Positions 52,986-62,901 of a stretch of 64,000 nucleotides of DNA are shown in pieces. Position numbers and translations under genes: made by a program. The notes below the pieces were generated by a model. That model did no database searches and was not told the origin of the DNA. It worked only from the letters and a program-made list of their open reading frames with translations. Source of the stretch: Asaia bogorensis (GTDB lineage Bacteria; Pseudomonadota; Alphaproteobacteria; Reyranellales; Reyranellaceae); assembly GCA_945889625.1 (NCBI GenBank), contig CAMDCE010000002.1, positions 124,001-188,000 of the forward strand, given 5' to 3'. The stretch's first letter is position 1, and each line of letters starts with the position of its first letter.

Positions 52986-53901
52986 AGACGGCAAGTTCGG
53001 CGCCGGTCAGGCGACGATAGGCTTCGAGATAGCGCTTGCTGGTGGCCTCGACCACTTCCGCCGGCAGCCGGGGCGGCGGCGCATTACCGTTCCAGCGACC
53101 GGCGTGACGCTCGACATCGAGCCAGTCGCGCAACGGCTGCTTGTCGAAGCTGGGCTGCGGTCGGCCCGGCGCATAGCCGTCGGCCGGCCAGAAGCGCGAA
53201 CTGTCGGGCGTCATCACCTCATCGATCAGGATGATCTCGCCCGACGATTTGGTGCGGCCGAATTCGAACTTGGTGTCGGCGATGATGATGCCGCGCGCCG
53301 CCGCAACGTCGCGACCCTTGGTGTAGACCAGACGCGTTAGCCGCTCGAGCTCGGCCGTCACCTCGGCGCCCAGGATCTCGCGCATGCGCGAGATAGTGAT
53401 GTTCTCGTCGTGCCCGCTCTCGGCCTTGGTGGCGGGGCTGAAGATCGGCTTGTCGAGTCGCACGCTTTCGCTCAAGCCCTCCGGCATCTTCTCGCCGGCC
53501 AGGGTCTTGCTCGCGGCATATTCCCGCCACGCCGAACCGGAGAGATAGCCGCGGATCACGCATTCGATGGGGAACACCGTGCCGCGGCGGCACAGCATCG
53601 CCCGCCCGGCGAGTGCTGCGCGATGCGGCGCGAGCGCCGGCACGGCGGCTGCGATCTCGCCGGCATCGGCCGAGATCATGTGGTGCTTGAGCACGTCATC
53701 CAACTGGCGGAACCACCAGGCGCTGGTCTGCGTCAGCACCGCGCCCTTCAGCGGAATGGGCTCGGCCATCACCACGTCGTAGGCACTGACCCTGTCCGTC
53801 GCCACCAGCAGCAGCCGGTCGGCATCGACGGCATAGACGTCGCGCACCTTGCCGCGGACGATCCGCTGCAATGGCAGATCGCTCACCGTCATCAAGACCA
53901 T
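52984..53901 (-). CDS. purC: SAICAR synthetase, long form
   Basis: A 305-aa enzyme that joins aspartate to CAIR in purine synthesis. Motifs include [35 protein letters not shown] and [14 protein letters not shown]. The length (about 300 aa) matches the yeast Ade1/actinobacterial-type form, not the 240-aa form usual near purS/purQ. ATG 53901 has a GGGGAG 9 nt upstream. A further ATG at 53943 is in frame but lies at a palindrome, so it was not used. Confidence 0.93.
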   Translation of the reverse strand: MVLMTVSDLPLQRIVRGKVRDVYAVDADRLLLVATDRVSAYDVVMAEPIPLKGAVLTQTSAWWFRQLDDVLKHHMISADAGEIAAAVPALAPHRAALAGRAMLCRRGTVFPIECVIRGYLSGSAWREYAASKTLAGEKMPEGLSESVRLDKPIFSPATKAESGHDENITISRMREILGAEVTAELERLTRLVYTKGRDVAAARGIIIADTKFEFGRTKSSGEIILIDEVMTPDSSRFWPADGYAPGRPQPSFDKQPLRDWLDVERHAGRWNGNAPPPRLPAEVVEATSKRYLEAYRRLTGAELAV

Positions 53902-53941
53902 CGCATGCATCTCCCCGCTGTCGTCCTGAGCGAATAGGCGC

Positions 53942-53963
53942 ATTCGAGTGCAAGCACTCGAAT
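53942..53963. repeat. 10-bp perfect inverted repeat upstream of purC
   Basis: ATTCGAGTGC (53942-53951) and GCACTCGAAT (53954-53963) are perfect complements around a 2-nt centre. It lies about 40 bp before the purC start codon chosen here. Candidate operator or a short dispersed palindrome. Confidence 0.7.
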
Positions 53964-54061
53964 CGCCCAGAAGGACCTCACGCTCGCAGCGGACTCGGTG
54001 GTTGCAGCACTAGATCCTTCGCTGCGCTCGAGGCGGAGGCTACTCCGCCGCCGATGACAAG

Positions 54062-54454
54062 TTACTTCTCGTTCTTCATCTCGTGGAAGACTTCCTTGGC
54101 CGTCAGCAGCGCTTCGCGCACCGAGGGCACGCCGATGTAGCCGGACAGGTGCAGCAGCGCCTCGCTGAGTTCGTCCTCGGTCCAGCCCTGGTTGCGCGCC
54201 ATGCGCAGATGAATCGCCAGCTCCGGCCAGCGCGCCTGGGCGGTGTCGGAGATCACGCAGATCAGGGTCTTGGTCTTGAGGTCGAGGCCCGGCCGATGCC
54301 ACAGCAGGCCGAACACGGCTTCGCGCGCGTAGTCGCCGAACTTCTTCATGATCGGGTCGTCGTAGACCGTCTGGTTCATCTTCTCGGCATATTTGGCGCC
54401 CATCAGCTTGCTGCGCAGCTCGGTGCCCTTCTTGTAGTTCTCGCTCTCGGCCAT
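54062..54454 (-). CDS. Carboxymuconolactone decarboxylase family protein
   Basis: A 130-aa CMD-domain protein (PcaC-like). Typical core: LDLKTKTLICVISDTAQARWPELAIHLRMARNQGWTEDELSEALLHLSGYIG (here split as LDLKTKTLICVISDTAQAR and GWTEDELSEALLHLSGYIG). The ATG at 54454 follows AAGGAGGGA. AhpD C-x2-C pair absent, so it is not a peroxidase of that type. It stands alone between kdpE and purC. Confidence 0.87.
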   Translation of the reverse strand: MAESENYKKGTELRSKLMGAKYAEKMNQTVYDDPIMKKFGDYAREAVFGLLWHRPGLDLKTKTLICVISDTAQARWPELAIHLRMARNQGWTEDELSEALLHLSGYIGVPSVREALLTAKEVFHEMKNEK

Positions 54455-54492
54455 CGTTCCCTCCTTGGTGTTGGCCGCAGCGTAGCCTCCCC

Positions 54493-55176
54493 TCAGACCA
54501 GCCGGTAGCCGATTCCGGGTTCTGTGAGCACGTGTCGCGGCGCGGAAGGATCGGCTTCTATCTTCTGGCGTAGCTGGCGGACATAGACGCGCAGGTACTG
54601 CGGATCGACCGACTCGTCGCGCCATACCTCGCGCAGCAGGTGCTTGTGGGTCAGCACCTTGCCGGCATGGATCGCGAGCTGTTCGAGGATGTCGTACTCC
54701 TTGGGCGAGAGCTTCACGTCCTCCGTGCCGCGACGCACCAGCCGGCGCACCAGGTCGACGCTGAGGTCGTCGCTGGCAAAGCCGCGCTCGGCGCCCTGTT
54801 CCTGCAGGCGATGGCGCAACGCTGCGCGGATGCGGGCCAGCAGCTCGTCGGCGCCGAACGGCTTGGTGACATAGTCGTCGGCACCACTATCGAGCGCGGC
54901 CACCTTGGCCGCCTCATCACCGCGGCTCGACAGCACGACGATGGGGACCGGGCCCCCGCTGCGAATTTTCGTGATCAGCTCGAGACCGTCGATGTCGGGC
55001 AGGCCAAGATCGAGCAGTACCAGGTCGGGCCGATGGTGGCGCAACGCCGACAGCGCCTCCGCCCCGGTCGCGGCCTCGAGCGTGCGGTAGTCGTGTGCGC
55101 CCAGGGTCGTGCGCAGCAGCCGGCGGATCGGCGGCTCGTCCTCGACGATCAGGATGATGGCAGCGTCGCCGTTCAT
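54493..55176 (-). CDS. kdpE: Response regulator KdpE
   Basis: A 227-aa OmpR-family regulator. The receiver has the acidic pair in IVEDEPP, phosphoacceptor D56 in LLDLGLP and K in VTKPFGADEL; the winged helix ends with YRLV. It would activate kdp transcription when phosphorylated by KdpD. It is separated from kdpD by 234 bp, unusual for this pair; no gene is in the gap. DNA-binding by OmpR-type tandem dimers fits 11-bp-period direct repeats found upstream of kdp. Confidence 0.94.
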   Translation of the reverse strand: MNGDAAIILIVEDEPPIRRLLRTTLGAHDYRTLEAATGAEALSALRHHRPDLVLLDLGLPDIDGLELITKIRSGGPVPIVVLSSRGDEAAKVAALDSGADDYVTKPFGADELLARIRAALRHRLQEQGAERGFASDDLSVDLVRRLVRRGTEDVKLSPKEYDILEQLAIHAGKVLTHKHLLREVWRDESVDPQYLRVYVRQLRQKIEADPSAPRHVLTEPGIGYRLV

Positions 55177-55410
55177 GTCACGCCTTTGCCACTAGATTTT
55201 GTGTTGTCGATCTCGGTCGCTGTTAAACAAACACAAATTAAACAGCGCCACAGGCAGGCCACACCACAGCTTGTGATGATGGAGAAGAGGCGATCGGCAC
55301 GGTTTCATCCCTTCGGCTTGCTGCGGTCGTCCCACTATAAGCCCATCGGACCGGAATCGACGATTATGGTCCTTACTGAAGCTGCTCCAACGATCACGGT
55401 GGCTGTCCTG

Positions 55411-58104
55411 TCATGCCGCCGGGTAGCTCACGAGAAACTCAGCGCCGCCGCGGCCCGTATCGATACTGACAGGGCGGTTGCGCGCAACGATCGTGCCGCC
55501 CTGCGCTTCGACAAAGCCTTTGGCGATGGCGAGCCCCAGGCCGGTGCCGGCGCGGCGGCGATCGCCATCGTCGGCCCGGTAGAATTTGTCGAAAATCCGC
55601 TCCAGCGCCGCGGCCGGAATGCCCGGCCCCCCGTCGCGCACGACGATCTCGACCTTGTCGCCCGCGCGCCGCGCCGCGATCTCGATGCGCCCGCCCGGCG
55701 GCGAATATTTCGCGGCATTGTCGAGGATGTTGAACAGGGTCTGTTCGGCCAGCACGAAATCGAGCGACAGCGCCGGCAGGTCGGGCTCGATCGTCGAGGC
55801 AACGACGCGGTCCTTCAGCAGCGGCATGGCGCGGCGAAGCGTCGTGGAAACGAGATCGCCCACTTCGACGGCCTCGCGCTTGGGCACGATCACCCCTGCG
55901 TCGAGCCGCGTCATGTCCAGGAGGTTGCTGACGAAGCGGTCGAGCCGCTCGGCCTCGCTCAGCGCCGTGCCTAGAAGTTCGTCGCGCGTACTCTCGTCGT
56001 AGCGCTCGCGGTAACTCCTGAGACTCGACAGCGCGCCGACGATCGAGGCAAGCGGCGTGCGCAGATCGTGCGACACCGAGGTCAGCATGGCCGAGCGCAG
56101 CCGCTCGCGCTCGGCGCCCAGCCGTGCCTGATCGATATCCGCGGCCAGGGCCACGCGCTCGATGGCGACCGCCGCCTGATTGCCGACGGCCTCGAGCAGG
56201 CGGCGCTCGGCCGCGGAAAGCTCGCGCGCTTCGCCGGTCAGCAGGATGCCGACGATGCCGATCGCCGAGCGGCTGGTGCGGATGGGCTCGAACAGCCAGC
56301 GTCCGCCGGGCAGGGTATCGGTACCCCGCCCCGTCGGACGCTCGGCGTCCCACGACCAGCGCGCCGCCGCAAGGTCGGCGTCGCTCAACTCTGAATCGGG
56401 CGGAAAGGCGGCCCGCGTGAAGAGTTTGCCGACTTCCTGCGGACTCTTCTCCGGCATCAGGATCACGACCTCCGCGCCGAGCAGTCGCGCCAGATGCGTG
56501 ACCACGATCCACAGAAGGTCGTCCAGGTCGATGACGCCGGCAATCTTGCGGCTGAAGGCGTAGAGTTCGGCGGTGGTGCGCGCCTCACGCCGCGCCGCCT
56601 GGGCCTGCGTGCGCGTGCGCGTGGCCAGGGCGCTCGCGGCAATCGCCACGAACATGAAGAAGAACAGCGCCACGACGTTCGCCGGGTCGGCGATGGTGAA
56701 TTCGTAGAGTGGCGGCAGGAAGAAGAAGTTGTAGCTCAGCACCGACAGGGCCGAGACCCACAGCGACGGCACCAGGCCGTGGCGGGCCGCGGCGACAAGA
56801 ACGGGCACCACGAACAGCAGCGAGATGTTGGGCAGCACGATGCGCATGTCGATCAGCACACCGATGCCGGTCGCCGCCGCGGTCGTGAGCGCGCCTTCGA
56901 GGTAGGGCCCGATGGTACGCGGCGCGCCGAGCAGCCAGTCGACCGGGCCGGACGGCTCGGGCTCGTTGGCCGACGGCGCCACTTCGACTGCGAGCCCGGA
57001 GCCGCTGCGCACCAGTTCGTCGACGACCGAGCCGTGCCGCAGTTCGAACCAGCGTGAGCGCCGCGACTTGCCGAGCACCACGCGCGTGGCATTGCGCGTG
57101 CGGGCAAAGGCCACGATTTCCTCGACCACCGAGCGGCCCGGCACCGTCACCACCTCGGCACCGAGCTGGACGGCAAGCCGCATCGCTTCGGCGAGCCGCG
57201 CCCGCTCGGCCTCGGTCAGCAGGGCGTGGCGCTCGGTCTCGACATAGAGCGCGATCAGCTCGGCATCGAGACTGTCGGCAGTGCGCTTGGCGGCGCGCAC
57301 GGCGTTGGCAGCGCCCGGGCTGGGATCGAGGCACACGATCACCCGCTCGCCGGCCGCCCACGGGCCGGTGATGGCGTGCTCGCGCATGTAGCTCAGCATC
57401 TGGTCGTCGACACGCTCGGCAGTGCGCCTGAGCGCCAGCTCGCGCAGCGCCGTCAGATTGCCCCGCGAGAAATAGTGGCGTAGGGCACGCTGCGCCTGCT
57501 CACGGACATAGACCTTGCCTTCGTTCAGGCGCGCGATCAGGTCGGCGGGCGTGAGGTCGACCAGCTCGACCTCGTCGGCTGAATCGACGATCGAATCGGG
57601 CACCGTCTCGCGCACCCGGATGCGGGTGATGCGTGCCACAACGTCGTTGAGGCTTTCGACATGCTGGACGTTGAGCGTCGAATAGACGTCGATGCCGGCG
57701 GCAAGCAGCTCCTCGACGTCGAGGTAACGCTTGGGATGCCGTCCCTCCGGTGCATTGCTATGGGCAAGCTCGTCGATCAGCACGAGTTTGGGACGACGCG
57801 CAAGGATGGCGTCGAGGTCCATCTCCCACAGAAGTCGGCCTTTGTACTCGACGCGCCGACGCGGCACGGTTTCGAGGCCGGCAAGCTGCGCCTCGGTCTC
57901 GGCCCGGCCATGGGTTTCCACGACGCCGACGACGACGTCGATGCCCTCGGCCTTGCGGCGGCGGGCGGCCGACAGCATCTCGTAGGTCTTGCCGACACCG
58001 GGCGCGGCGCCGAGGAAGATCTTCAGCTTGCCGCGCGATTCCTTTTCCACCGCCTTGAGCAGGGCGTCGGGTGAAGGGCGAGTTTCGTCACCGATGGTGG
58101 CCAT
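55411..58104 (-). CDS. kdpD: Sensor histidine kinase KdpD
   Basis: An 897-aa sensor kinase. N-terminal KdpD domain with Walker A GAAPGVGKT (near residue 33), USP-like domain, then four helices of DUF4118 (near 400-500), a GAF domain, HisKA (SVSHDLRTPLASI) and HATPase_c (N-box DNAAKYSPPGG, GTGLGLAIAKG). It senses K limitation or turgor and phosphorylates KdpE. It starts 15 bp after kdpC and is part of the same minus-strand run. Confidence 0.95.
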   Translation of the reverse strand: MATIGDETRPSPDALLKAVEKESRGKLKIFLGAAPGVGKTYEMLSAARRRKAEGIDVVVGVVETHGRAETEAQLAGLETVPRRRVEYKGRLLWEMDLDAILARRPKLVLIDELAHSNAPEGRHPKRYLDVEELLAAGIDVYSTLNVQHVESLNDVVARITRIRVRETVPDSIVDSADEVELVDLTPADLIARLNEGKVYVREQAQRALRHYFSRGNLTALRELALRRTAERVDDQMLSYMREHAITGPWAAGERVIVCLDPSPGAANAVRAAKRTADSLDAELIALYVETERHALLTEAERARLAEAMRLAVQLGAEVVTVPGRSVVEEIVAFARTRNATRVVLGKSRRSRWFELRHGSVVDELVRSGSGLAVEVAPSANEPEPSGPVDWLLGAPRTIGPYLEGALTTAAATGIGVLIDMRIVLPNISLLFVVPVLVAAARHGLVPSLWVSALSVLSYNFFFLPPLYEFTIADPANVVALFFFMFVAIAASALATRTRTQAQAARREARTTAELYAFSRKIAGVIDLDDLLWIVVTHLARLLGAEVVILMPEKSPQEVGKLFTRAAFPPDSELSDADLAAARWSWDAERPTGRGTDTLPGGRWLFEPIRTSRSAIGIVGILLTGEARELSAAERRLLEAVGNQAAVAIERVALAADIDQARLGAERERLRSAMLTSVSHDLRTPLASIVGALSSLRSYRERYDESTRDELLGTALSEAERLDRFVSNLLDMTRLDAGVIVPKREAVEVGDLVSTTLRRAMPLLKDRVVASTIEPDLPALSLDFVLAEQTLFNILDNAAKYSPPGGRIEIAARRAGDKVEIVVRDGGPGIPAAALERIFDKFYRADDGDRRRAGTGLGLAIAKGFVEAQGGTIVARNRPVSIDTGRGGAEFLVSYPAA

Positions 58105-58119
58105 GACCGCGCATCATTG

Positions 58120-58722
58120 TCACCGCACCGCCAACCCGTCGAGCGCGAGGTTGAGCTGCAGGACGTTGACCCGCGGTTCGCCCAAGAGACCAAGCACGCG
58201 GCCCTCGGTGTGCAGGGCCACCATCCGCTGGATCTGAGCCTCCGGCAGGCTGCGTGCCTTGGCGACGCGCGGCACCTGCCAGGCCGCGGCGGCCGGCGAG
58301 ATGTGGGGATCGAGGCCGCTGGCAGAGGTCGTCACGAGGTCGGCAGGTACCGGCTTGTCCTTGCGCGCGCCCAGTTTCCCGGCGTCCTCCTTGACCCTGT
58401 CGACCAACGCCTTGGATGTCGGTGCGAGGTTGGAGCCGACCGAGCTGGCGGCGTTGTAGGGCGCCGGCACCGTCTTGGTGGGGTCCCTGGGATCGGTGTC
58501 GGTGGTTGCCGAGGGCCGGCCGTGGAAATAGCGGTCGCCGGCGAAGTTCTGGCCGATCAGAGCCGAGCCCACGACCTTGCCATCGACCATGATGAGCGAG
58601 CCTGCCGCCTCCGCGGGGAAGATGATGCGCGCGATGCCTGTCATCGCCAGCGGATAGGCAAGGCCGGTGAGCGCGGTCATGAGCAGAAGGACGACGATCG
58701 AGGCCCGGATATGGCGAAGCAT
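58120..58722 (-). CDS. kdpC: Potassium-transporting ATPase subunit KdpC
   Basis: A 200-aa subunit with one N-terminal helix ([21 protein letters not shown]) and a periplasmic domain with [20 protein letters not shown] and the C-terminal [10 protein letters not shown]. Stabilises KdpAB. The start ATG 58722 follows GAGGAGACA; a longer frame to 58755 overlaps kdpB. Confidence 0.95.
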   Translation of the reverse strand: MLRHIRASIVVLLLMTALTGLAYPLAMTGIARIIFPAEAAGSLIMVDGKVVGSALIGQNFAGDRYFHGRPSATTDTDPRDPTKTVPAPYNAASSVGSNLAPTSKALVDRVKEDAGKLGARKDKPVPADLVTTSASGLDPHISPAAAAWQVPRVAKARSLPEAQIQRMVALHTEGRVLGLLGEPRVNVLQLNLALDGLAVR

Positions 58723-58732
58723 GACTGTCTCC

Positions 58733-60781
58733 TCAGGCGAGGCCGGCGGCAGCAACGACGATGTCGATCAGCTTGATGCCGACGAACGGCACGATCAGGC
58801 CGCCGATGCCGTAGACCACCAGGTTGCGGCGCAGCAGCGCCGCGGCACCGCTCGGCCGGTACTGCACGCCGCGCAGCGCCAGCGGAATCAGCGCCACGAT
58901 GATCAATGCATTGAAGATGATGGCGGACAGGATGGCGCTGTGCGGCGTGGCGAGATGCATGACGTTCAGCACCGCAATCTGCGGATAGAAGGCGATGAAT
59001 ATCGCCGGGATGATGGCGAAGTATTTAGCCACGTCGTTGGCGATGGAGAAAGTCGTGAGCGCACCACGGGTCATCAGGAGCTGCTTTCCGATGCCCACGA
59101 TCTCGATCAGCTTGGTCGGATCGCTGTCGAGATCCACCATGTTGCCGGCCTCGCGCGCGGCATTGGTGCCGGTCTGCATGGCAACGCCGACATCGGCCTG
59201 GGCAAGGGCGGGCGCATCGTTGGTACCGTCGCCGCACATCGCCACCAGCTTGCCCTTCGCCTGCTCCTCGCGGATCAGGCGGAGCTTGGCCTCGGGCGTG
59301 GCCTGCGCCAGGAAATCGTCGACGCCCGCCTCGGCGGCGATGGCCGCCGCGGTCGCGGCATTGTCGCCGGTGATCATCACGGTGCGAATGCCCATGCGGC
59401 GCAGCTCGGCAAAGCGCTCGCGGATGCCGCCCTTGACCACGTCCTTGAGATGCACGACGCCCAGCACGATGCCGTTCTGCGACACAGCGAGTGGCGTGCC
59501 GCCTTCCTTGGAGATCGAGGCCGCGATGCGGTCGATCTCCTCGAGGAGCGGTTGGACGCCCAGCGAACGAGCGTGGGCCACGACGGCATCGACGGCGCCT
59601 TTGCGGATCACACGACCCTCGATGTCGACGCCACTCATGCGGGTCTGGGCGGTGAAGGGCACGAATTGGGCTTGCAGCCCGGCCACGTCGAGGCCGCGCA
59701 ACCCGTGCTTTTCCTTGGCCAGCACGACGATCGAGCGGCCCTCCGGCGTTTCGTCGGCCAGGCTCGCGAGCTGGGCTACCCGGGCGACTTCATCCACGCT
59801 GGCGCCGCCGACCGGCATGAAAGCCGTGGCATGGCGGTTGCCGAGGGTGATGGTGCCGGTCTTGTCGAGCAGCAGGGTATCGACGTCACCCGCCGCCTCG
59901 ACGGCGCGACCGGACATCGCCAGCACGTTGAAGCGCACCAGCCGGTTCATGCCGGCAATGCCGATCGCCGAGAGGAGCGCGCCGATGGTGGTCGGGATCA
60001 GGGTGACGAACAGCGCGATCAGCACGATCACCGACACGGTGCCGCCGGCGTAGGCGGCGAAGCTCGGGATGGTGACGACGGCGAGCACGAAAATGATGGT
60101 GAGGCCGGCCAGCAGGACGTTGAGCGCCAACTCGTTGGGCGTCTTGGCGCGCGAGGCGCCCTCGACCAGGGCGATCATGCGGTCGAGGAAGCTCGAGCCC
60201 TGCTCGGCGGTAATCCGCACCTTGATCTTGTCGGACAGCACCTTGGTGCCGCCGGTGACGGCCGAGCGGTCGCCGCCCGCCTCGCGGATGACCGGCGCCG
60301 ACTCGCCGGTGATGGCCGATTCGTCGATGGTCGCCACGCCCTCGACGATCTCGCCATCGCCCGGGATGATGTCGCCGGCCTCGACCAGCACGACCTCGCC
60401 GACTTTGAGCGCATTGGCGCGCACCGGCTCGAAGGTCTCCTGCACGCCGATCAGGCGCTTGGCGATGGTCTCGCTGCGCATGCGGCGCAGGGTTTCGGCC
60501 TGCGCCTTGCCGCGACCCTCGGCAACCGCCTCGGCGAAGGTTGCAAACAGCACGGTGACCCATAGCCAGGCGACGATCTGGACCTCGAAGCCGATGCCCG
60601 GCGCGCCCACGACGATGTCGCGCACGGTGAGCGCGGTCGCCACCAGCGCCACCAGCTCGACGGTGAACATCACCGGGTTCTTCATCAGTGCGCGCGGATG
60701 GAGCTTGACGAAGCTCGCCACCAGGGCGGGCCTGAGGATCGCCCCGTCGAACAGCGACGGCGACTGGTCACGTTTGCTCAT
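58733..60781 (-). CDS. kdpB: Potassium-transporting ATPase subunit KdpB
   Basis: A 682-aa P1A-type ATPase, catalytic subunit of the Kdp pump. Phosphorylation site D306 in LLDKTGT (D307 in E. coli), TGES in the actuator and [10 protein letters not shown] in the hinge are all intact. Seven or so helices. It lies 11 bp after kdpA and 10 bp before kdpC. Confidence 0.97.
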   Translation of the reverse strand: MSKRDQSPSLFDGAILRPALVASFVKLHPRALMKNPVMFTVELVALVATALTVRDIVVGAPGIGFEVQIVAWLWVTVLFATFAEAVAEGRGKAQAETLRRMRSETIAKRLIGVQETFEPVRANALKVGEVVLVEAGDIIPGDGEIVEGVATIDESAITGESAPVIREAGGDRSAVTGGTKVLSDKIKVRITAEQGSSFLDRMIALVEGASRAKTPNELALNVLLAGLTIIFVLAVVTIPSFAAYAGGTVSVIVLIALFVTLIPTTIGALLSAIGIAGMNRLVRFNVLAMSGRAVEAAGDVDTLLLDKTGTITLGNRHATAFMPVGGASVDEVARVAQLASLADETPEGRSIVVLAKEKHGLRGLDVAGLQAQFVPFTAQTRMSGVDIEGRVIRKGAVDAVVAHARSLGVQPLLEEIDRIAASISKEGGTPLAVSQNGIVLGVVHLKDVVKGGIRERFAELRRMGIRTVMITGDNAATAAAIAAEAGVDDFLAQATPEAKLRLIREEQAKGKLVAMCGDGTNDAPALAQADVGVAMQTGTNAAREAGNMVDLDSDPTKLIEIVGIGKQLLMTRGALTTFSIANDVAKYFAIIPAIFIAFYPQIAVLNVMHLATPHSAILSAIIFNALIIVALIPLALRGVQYRPSGAAALLRRNLVVYGIGGLIVPFVGIKLIDIVVAAAGLA

Positions 60782-60792
60782 GATCGCGCCTC

Positions 60793-62502
60793 TCAGTAGA
60801 GCGTGCCGGCCAGCATCGCGAAGTGCTCCGCGATGGGGCCGAGTGCCAGCGCGGGCAGGAAGGTCAGCCCGCCCACGATCAGGATCGAGCCGACCAGCAG
60901 GCCGACGAACAGCGCGCCGTGGGTCGGGAATGTGCCGAGCGAGGCTGCTGTCTTGCGCTTGGCAGCGAGTGAGCCGGCCACCGCCAGCATCGGCACGATC
61001 ACGGCGAAACGACCGAACACCATCGTGATGCCGAGCAATGCGTTGTAGAAGACCGTGTTGGCCGAGAGGCCGGCGAAGGCGCTGCCGTTGTTCCCGGCGG
61101 CCGACGTGAAGGCATACAAGATCTGGCTGAAGCCGTGCGGGCCGCCATTCGAAGTGCCGGCAAGGCCGTCCGGCACGACGCTGGCCACGGCAGTGAAGCC
61201 CAGGATGGCGAGCGGCAGGCAGAGGATGGCGAGCATGGTCATCTTGACCTCACGCGCCTCGATCTTCTTGCCGGCATATTCCGGCGTGCGCCCGACCATC
61301 AGGCCGGCCAGGAAGATCGTCAGGATGGCGAACAGCAATATGCCGTAGAGGCCCGAGCCGACGCCGCCGATGATGATCTCGCCCAGCAGGATGTTGGCGA
61401 GCGGGATCATGCCGCCCAGCGGCATGAAACTGTCATGCATCGAATTGACCGCGCCGCACGAGGCCGCCGTGGTGATGACGGCGAACAGGGCCGACAAGGG
61501 CGTGCCGAAGCGCACTTCCTTGCCCTCCATGTTGCCCTGGCTGCCGTCGACGCCGAGTGCGGCGATCGCGGGATTGCCGCCGGCCTCCGCCCAGTAGGCG
61601 ATGGCGACACCGGCGATGAACAGCACGCCCATGGCGCCCAGGATCGCCCAGCCCTGACGCTGGTCGCCGACAGCTCGGCCGAAGACGTTGGTGAGTGCAG
61701 CCCCGATCACGAAGATGATCAGCATCTGCACGAAGTTGGAAAGCGCCGTCGGGTTCTCGTAGGGATGCGCGGAGTTGGCGTTGAAGAAGCCGCCGCCGTT
61801 GGTGCCCAGCATCTTGATCGAAAGCTGAGAGGCCACCGGCCCCTGGGCGATGGTCTGCTTGGCGCCTTCGAGGGTCGTGGCCTCGACGTAGGAGCCGAGA
61901 TTCTGCGGCACGCCCTGCCAGACGAAGAACAGCGTCAGCACGATGCAGGCCGGCAGCAGCACGTAGAGGATCACGCGGACGATGTCGGCCCAGAAGTTGC
62001 CCAGCCCCTTGGCGCCGGCGCGGGCGAAGCCGCGGATCATCGCCATGGCAAGGGCGATGCCAGCGGCGGCGCTCAGAAAATTCTGCACCGCCAGTCCCGC
62101 CATTTGGCTGAAGTAGCTCATGGTGCTTTCGCCGCCATAGGCCTGCCAGTTGGTGTTGGTCAGGAAGCTCACCGCCGTGTTGCCGGCGAGATCGGGCGGC
62201 ACGGCCGCCATGTCCTGGGGATTGAACGGCAGGAAGTTCTGCAGCCGCAGCAGCAGATAGAGCAGCACGAAGCCCGCAATGTGGAAGACCAGCATGGCGC
62301 GGCAATAGACCCACCAGCTCTGCTCCTCGGCGGGATCGATGCCGGCCAGGCGGTAGAAGCCGCGCTCGAGCGGCAACAGCACTGGCGACAGCAAGGTGCG
62401 CTGCCCCGACATCACCCTGTCGAGATAGAAGCCGACAGGCCGCGTCAAGGCGACGATCACCGCGACGTAGAGCGCGATCTGCACCCAACCGTTGAAAGTC
62501 AT
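60793..62502 (-). CDS. kdpA: Potassium-transporting ATPase subunit KdpA
   Basis: A 569-aa potassium-translocating subunit, related to SKT channels. Selectivity-filter-like glycines are seen in [26 protein letters not shown] and [15 protein letters not shown]. The usual ten helices are apparent. Binds and translocates K+ for the Kdp pump. Start ATG 62502. Confidence 0.97.
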   Translation of the reverse strand: MTFNGWVQIALYVAVIVALTRPVGFYLDRVMSGQRTLLSPVLLPLERGFYRLAGIDPAEEQSWWVYCRAMLVFHIAGFVLLYLLLRLQNFLPFNPQDMAAVPPDLAGNTAVSFLTNTNWQAYGGESTMSYFSQMAGLAVQNFLSAAAGIALAMAMIRGFARAGAKGLGNFWADIVRVILYVLLPACIVLTLFFVWQGVPQNLGSYVEATTLEGAKQTIAQGPVASQLSIKMLGTNGGGFFNANSAHPYENPTALSNFVQMLIIFVIGAALTNVFGRAVGDQRQGWAILGAMGVLFIAGVAIAYWAEAGGNPAIAALGVDGSQGNMEGKEVRFGTPLSALFAVITTAASCGAVNSMHDSFMPLGGMIPLANILLGEIIIGGVGSGLYGILLFAILTIFLAGLMVGRTPEYAGKKIEAREVKMTMLAILCLPLAILGFTAVASVVPDGLAGTSNGGPHGFSQILYAFTSAAGNNGSAFAGLSANTVFYNALLGITMVFGRFAVIVPMLAVAGSLAAKRKTAASLGTFPTHGALFVGLLVGSILIVGGLTFLPALALGPIAEHFAMLAGTLY

Positions 62503-62521
62503 GGCTGCCTCGGAACTTTCC

Positions 62522-62611
62522 CTAGAACTTCTCGGGGCGCGCCAGCGCGACCGTGAGATAGACGAGCAGCACGGCGACCAGCGCGCCGCCCAGGACGTAG
62601 TCGAAGGTCAT
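62522..62611 (-). CDS. kdpF: Potassium-transporting ATPase small subunit KdpF
   Basis: A 29-aa single-helix peptide beginning [11 protein letters not shown] and ending ALARPEKF. The conserved C-terminal RPE-x-F is the family mark. It stabilises the Kdp complex. ATG 62611; stop at 62522-62524, 19 bp before kdpA. Too short for most gene finders. Confidence 0.92.
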   Translation of the reverse strand: MTFDYVLGGALVAVLLVYLTVALARPEKF

Positions 62612-62618
62612 CGCGGCC

Positions 62619-62702
62619 TCACAGCCTGTTGCACATGCGCTCGTAGGCGATCAGCAGGCAGAACAGCGCCAGGCCGCCACCGAAGAAAAGCACGTCGAGC
62701 AT
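62619..62702 (-). CDS. 27-aa membrane peptide at the head of the kdp operon
   Basis: MLDVLFFGGGLALFCLLIAY followed by ERMCNRL: one transmembrane helix with a short basic tail. ATG 62702 is preceded by AAGGAGAG, and kdpF begins 7 bp after its stop. I recall similar short ORFs ahead of kdpF in other proteobacteria, but no function is known to me. It may be an extra accessory subunit of the Kdp complex or a membrane regulator. Confidence 0.75.
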   Translation of the reverse strand: MLDVLFFGGGLALFCLLIAYERMCNRL

Positions 62703-62771
62703 GGGACTCTCCTTGGGCAGCATAGAAGGTCCGTCCTCCATAGGAATTCGAGCCGGCTGACGGCCGCACGG

Positions 62772-62789
62772 CATAGGATTTTCATAGGA
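62772..62789 (+). promoter_or_regulatory. CATAGGA-N4-CATAGGA direct repeat (site A)
   Basis: Two exact CATAGGA heptamers at 62772-62778 and 62783-62789, 11-bp period. It lies 70 bp upstream of the first kdp-operon codon and 113 bp upstream of the porin start. A single further CATAGGA stands at 62739-62745, exactly 33 bp (three periods) before. The geometry is that of PhoB/OmpR-family sites, so KdpE is a candidate binder. Confidence 0.6.
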
Positions 62790-62808
62790 GTTTGGTCGCA
62801 CTCAACGG

Positions 62809-62826
62809 GCCTATGGATTTCCTATG
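62809..62826 (-). promoter_or_regulatory. CATAGGA-N4-CATAGGC direct repeat (site B)
   Basis: On the minus strand CATAGGA (62826-62820) and CATAGGC (62815-62809), again 11-bp period. It lies 76 bp before the porin start codon and in opposite orientation to site A, so the region reads as two divergent boxes. Confidence 0.55.
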
Positions 62827-62901
62827 GCGAGCAGCACCCGTCGCCCTAGATTTCCTAAGCCGCTAGCGTGTTCCCTGCGCGCTCAGCGAGAGGAGTCAAA
62901 G

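Noticed and set aside
58667..60565. 632-aa plus-strand frame across kdpB
   Set aside because: Shadow of kdpB; composition is His/Asp/Arg-rich without any domain.
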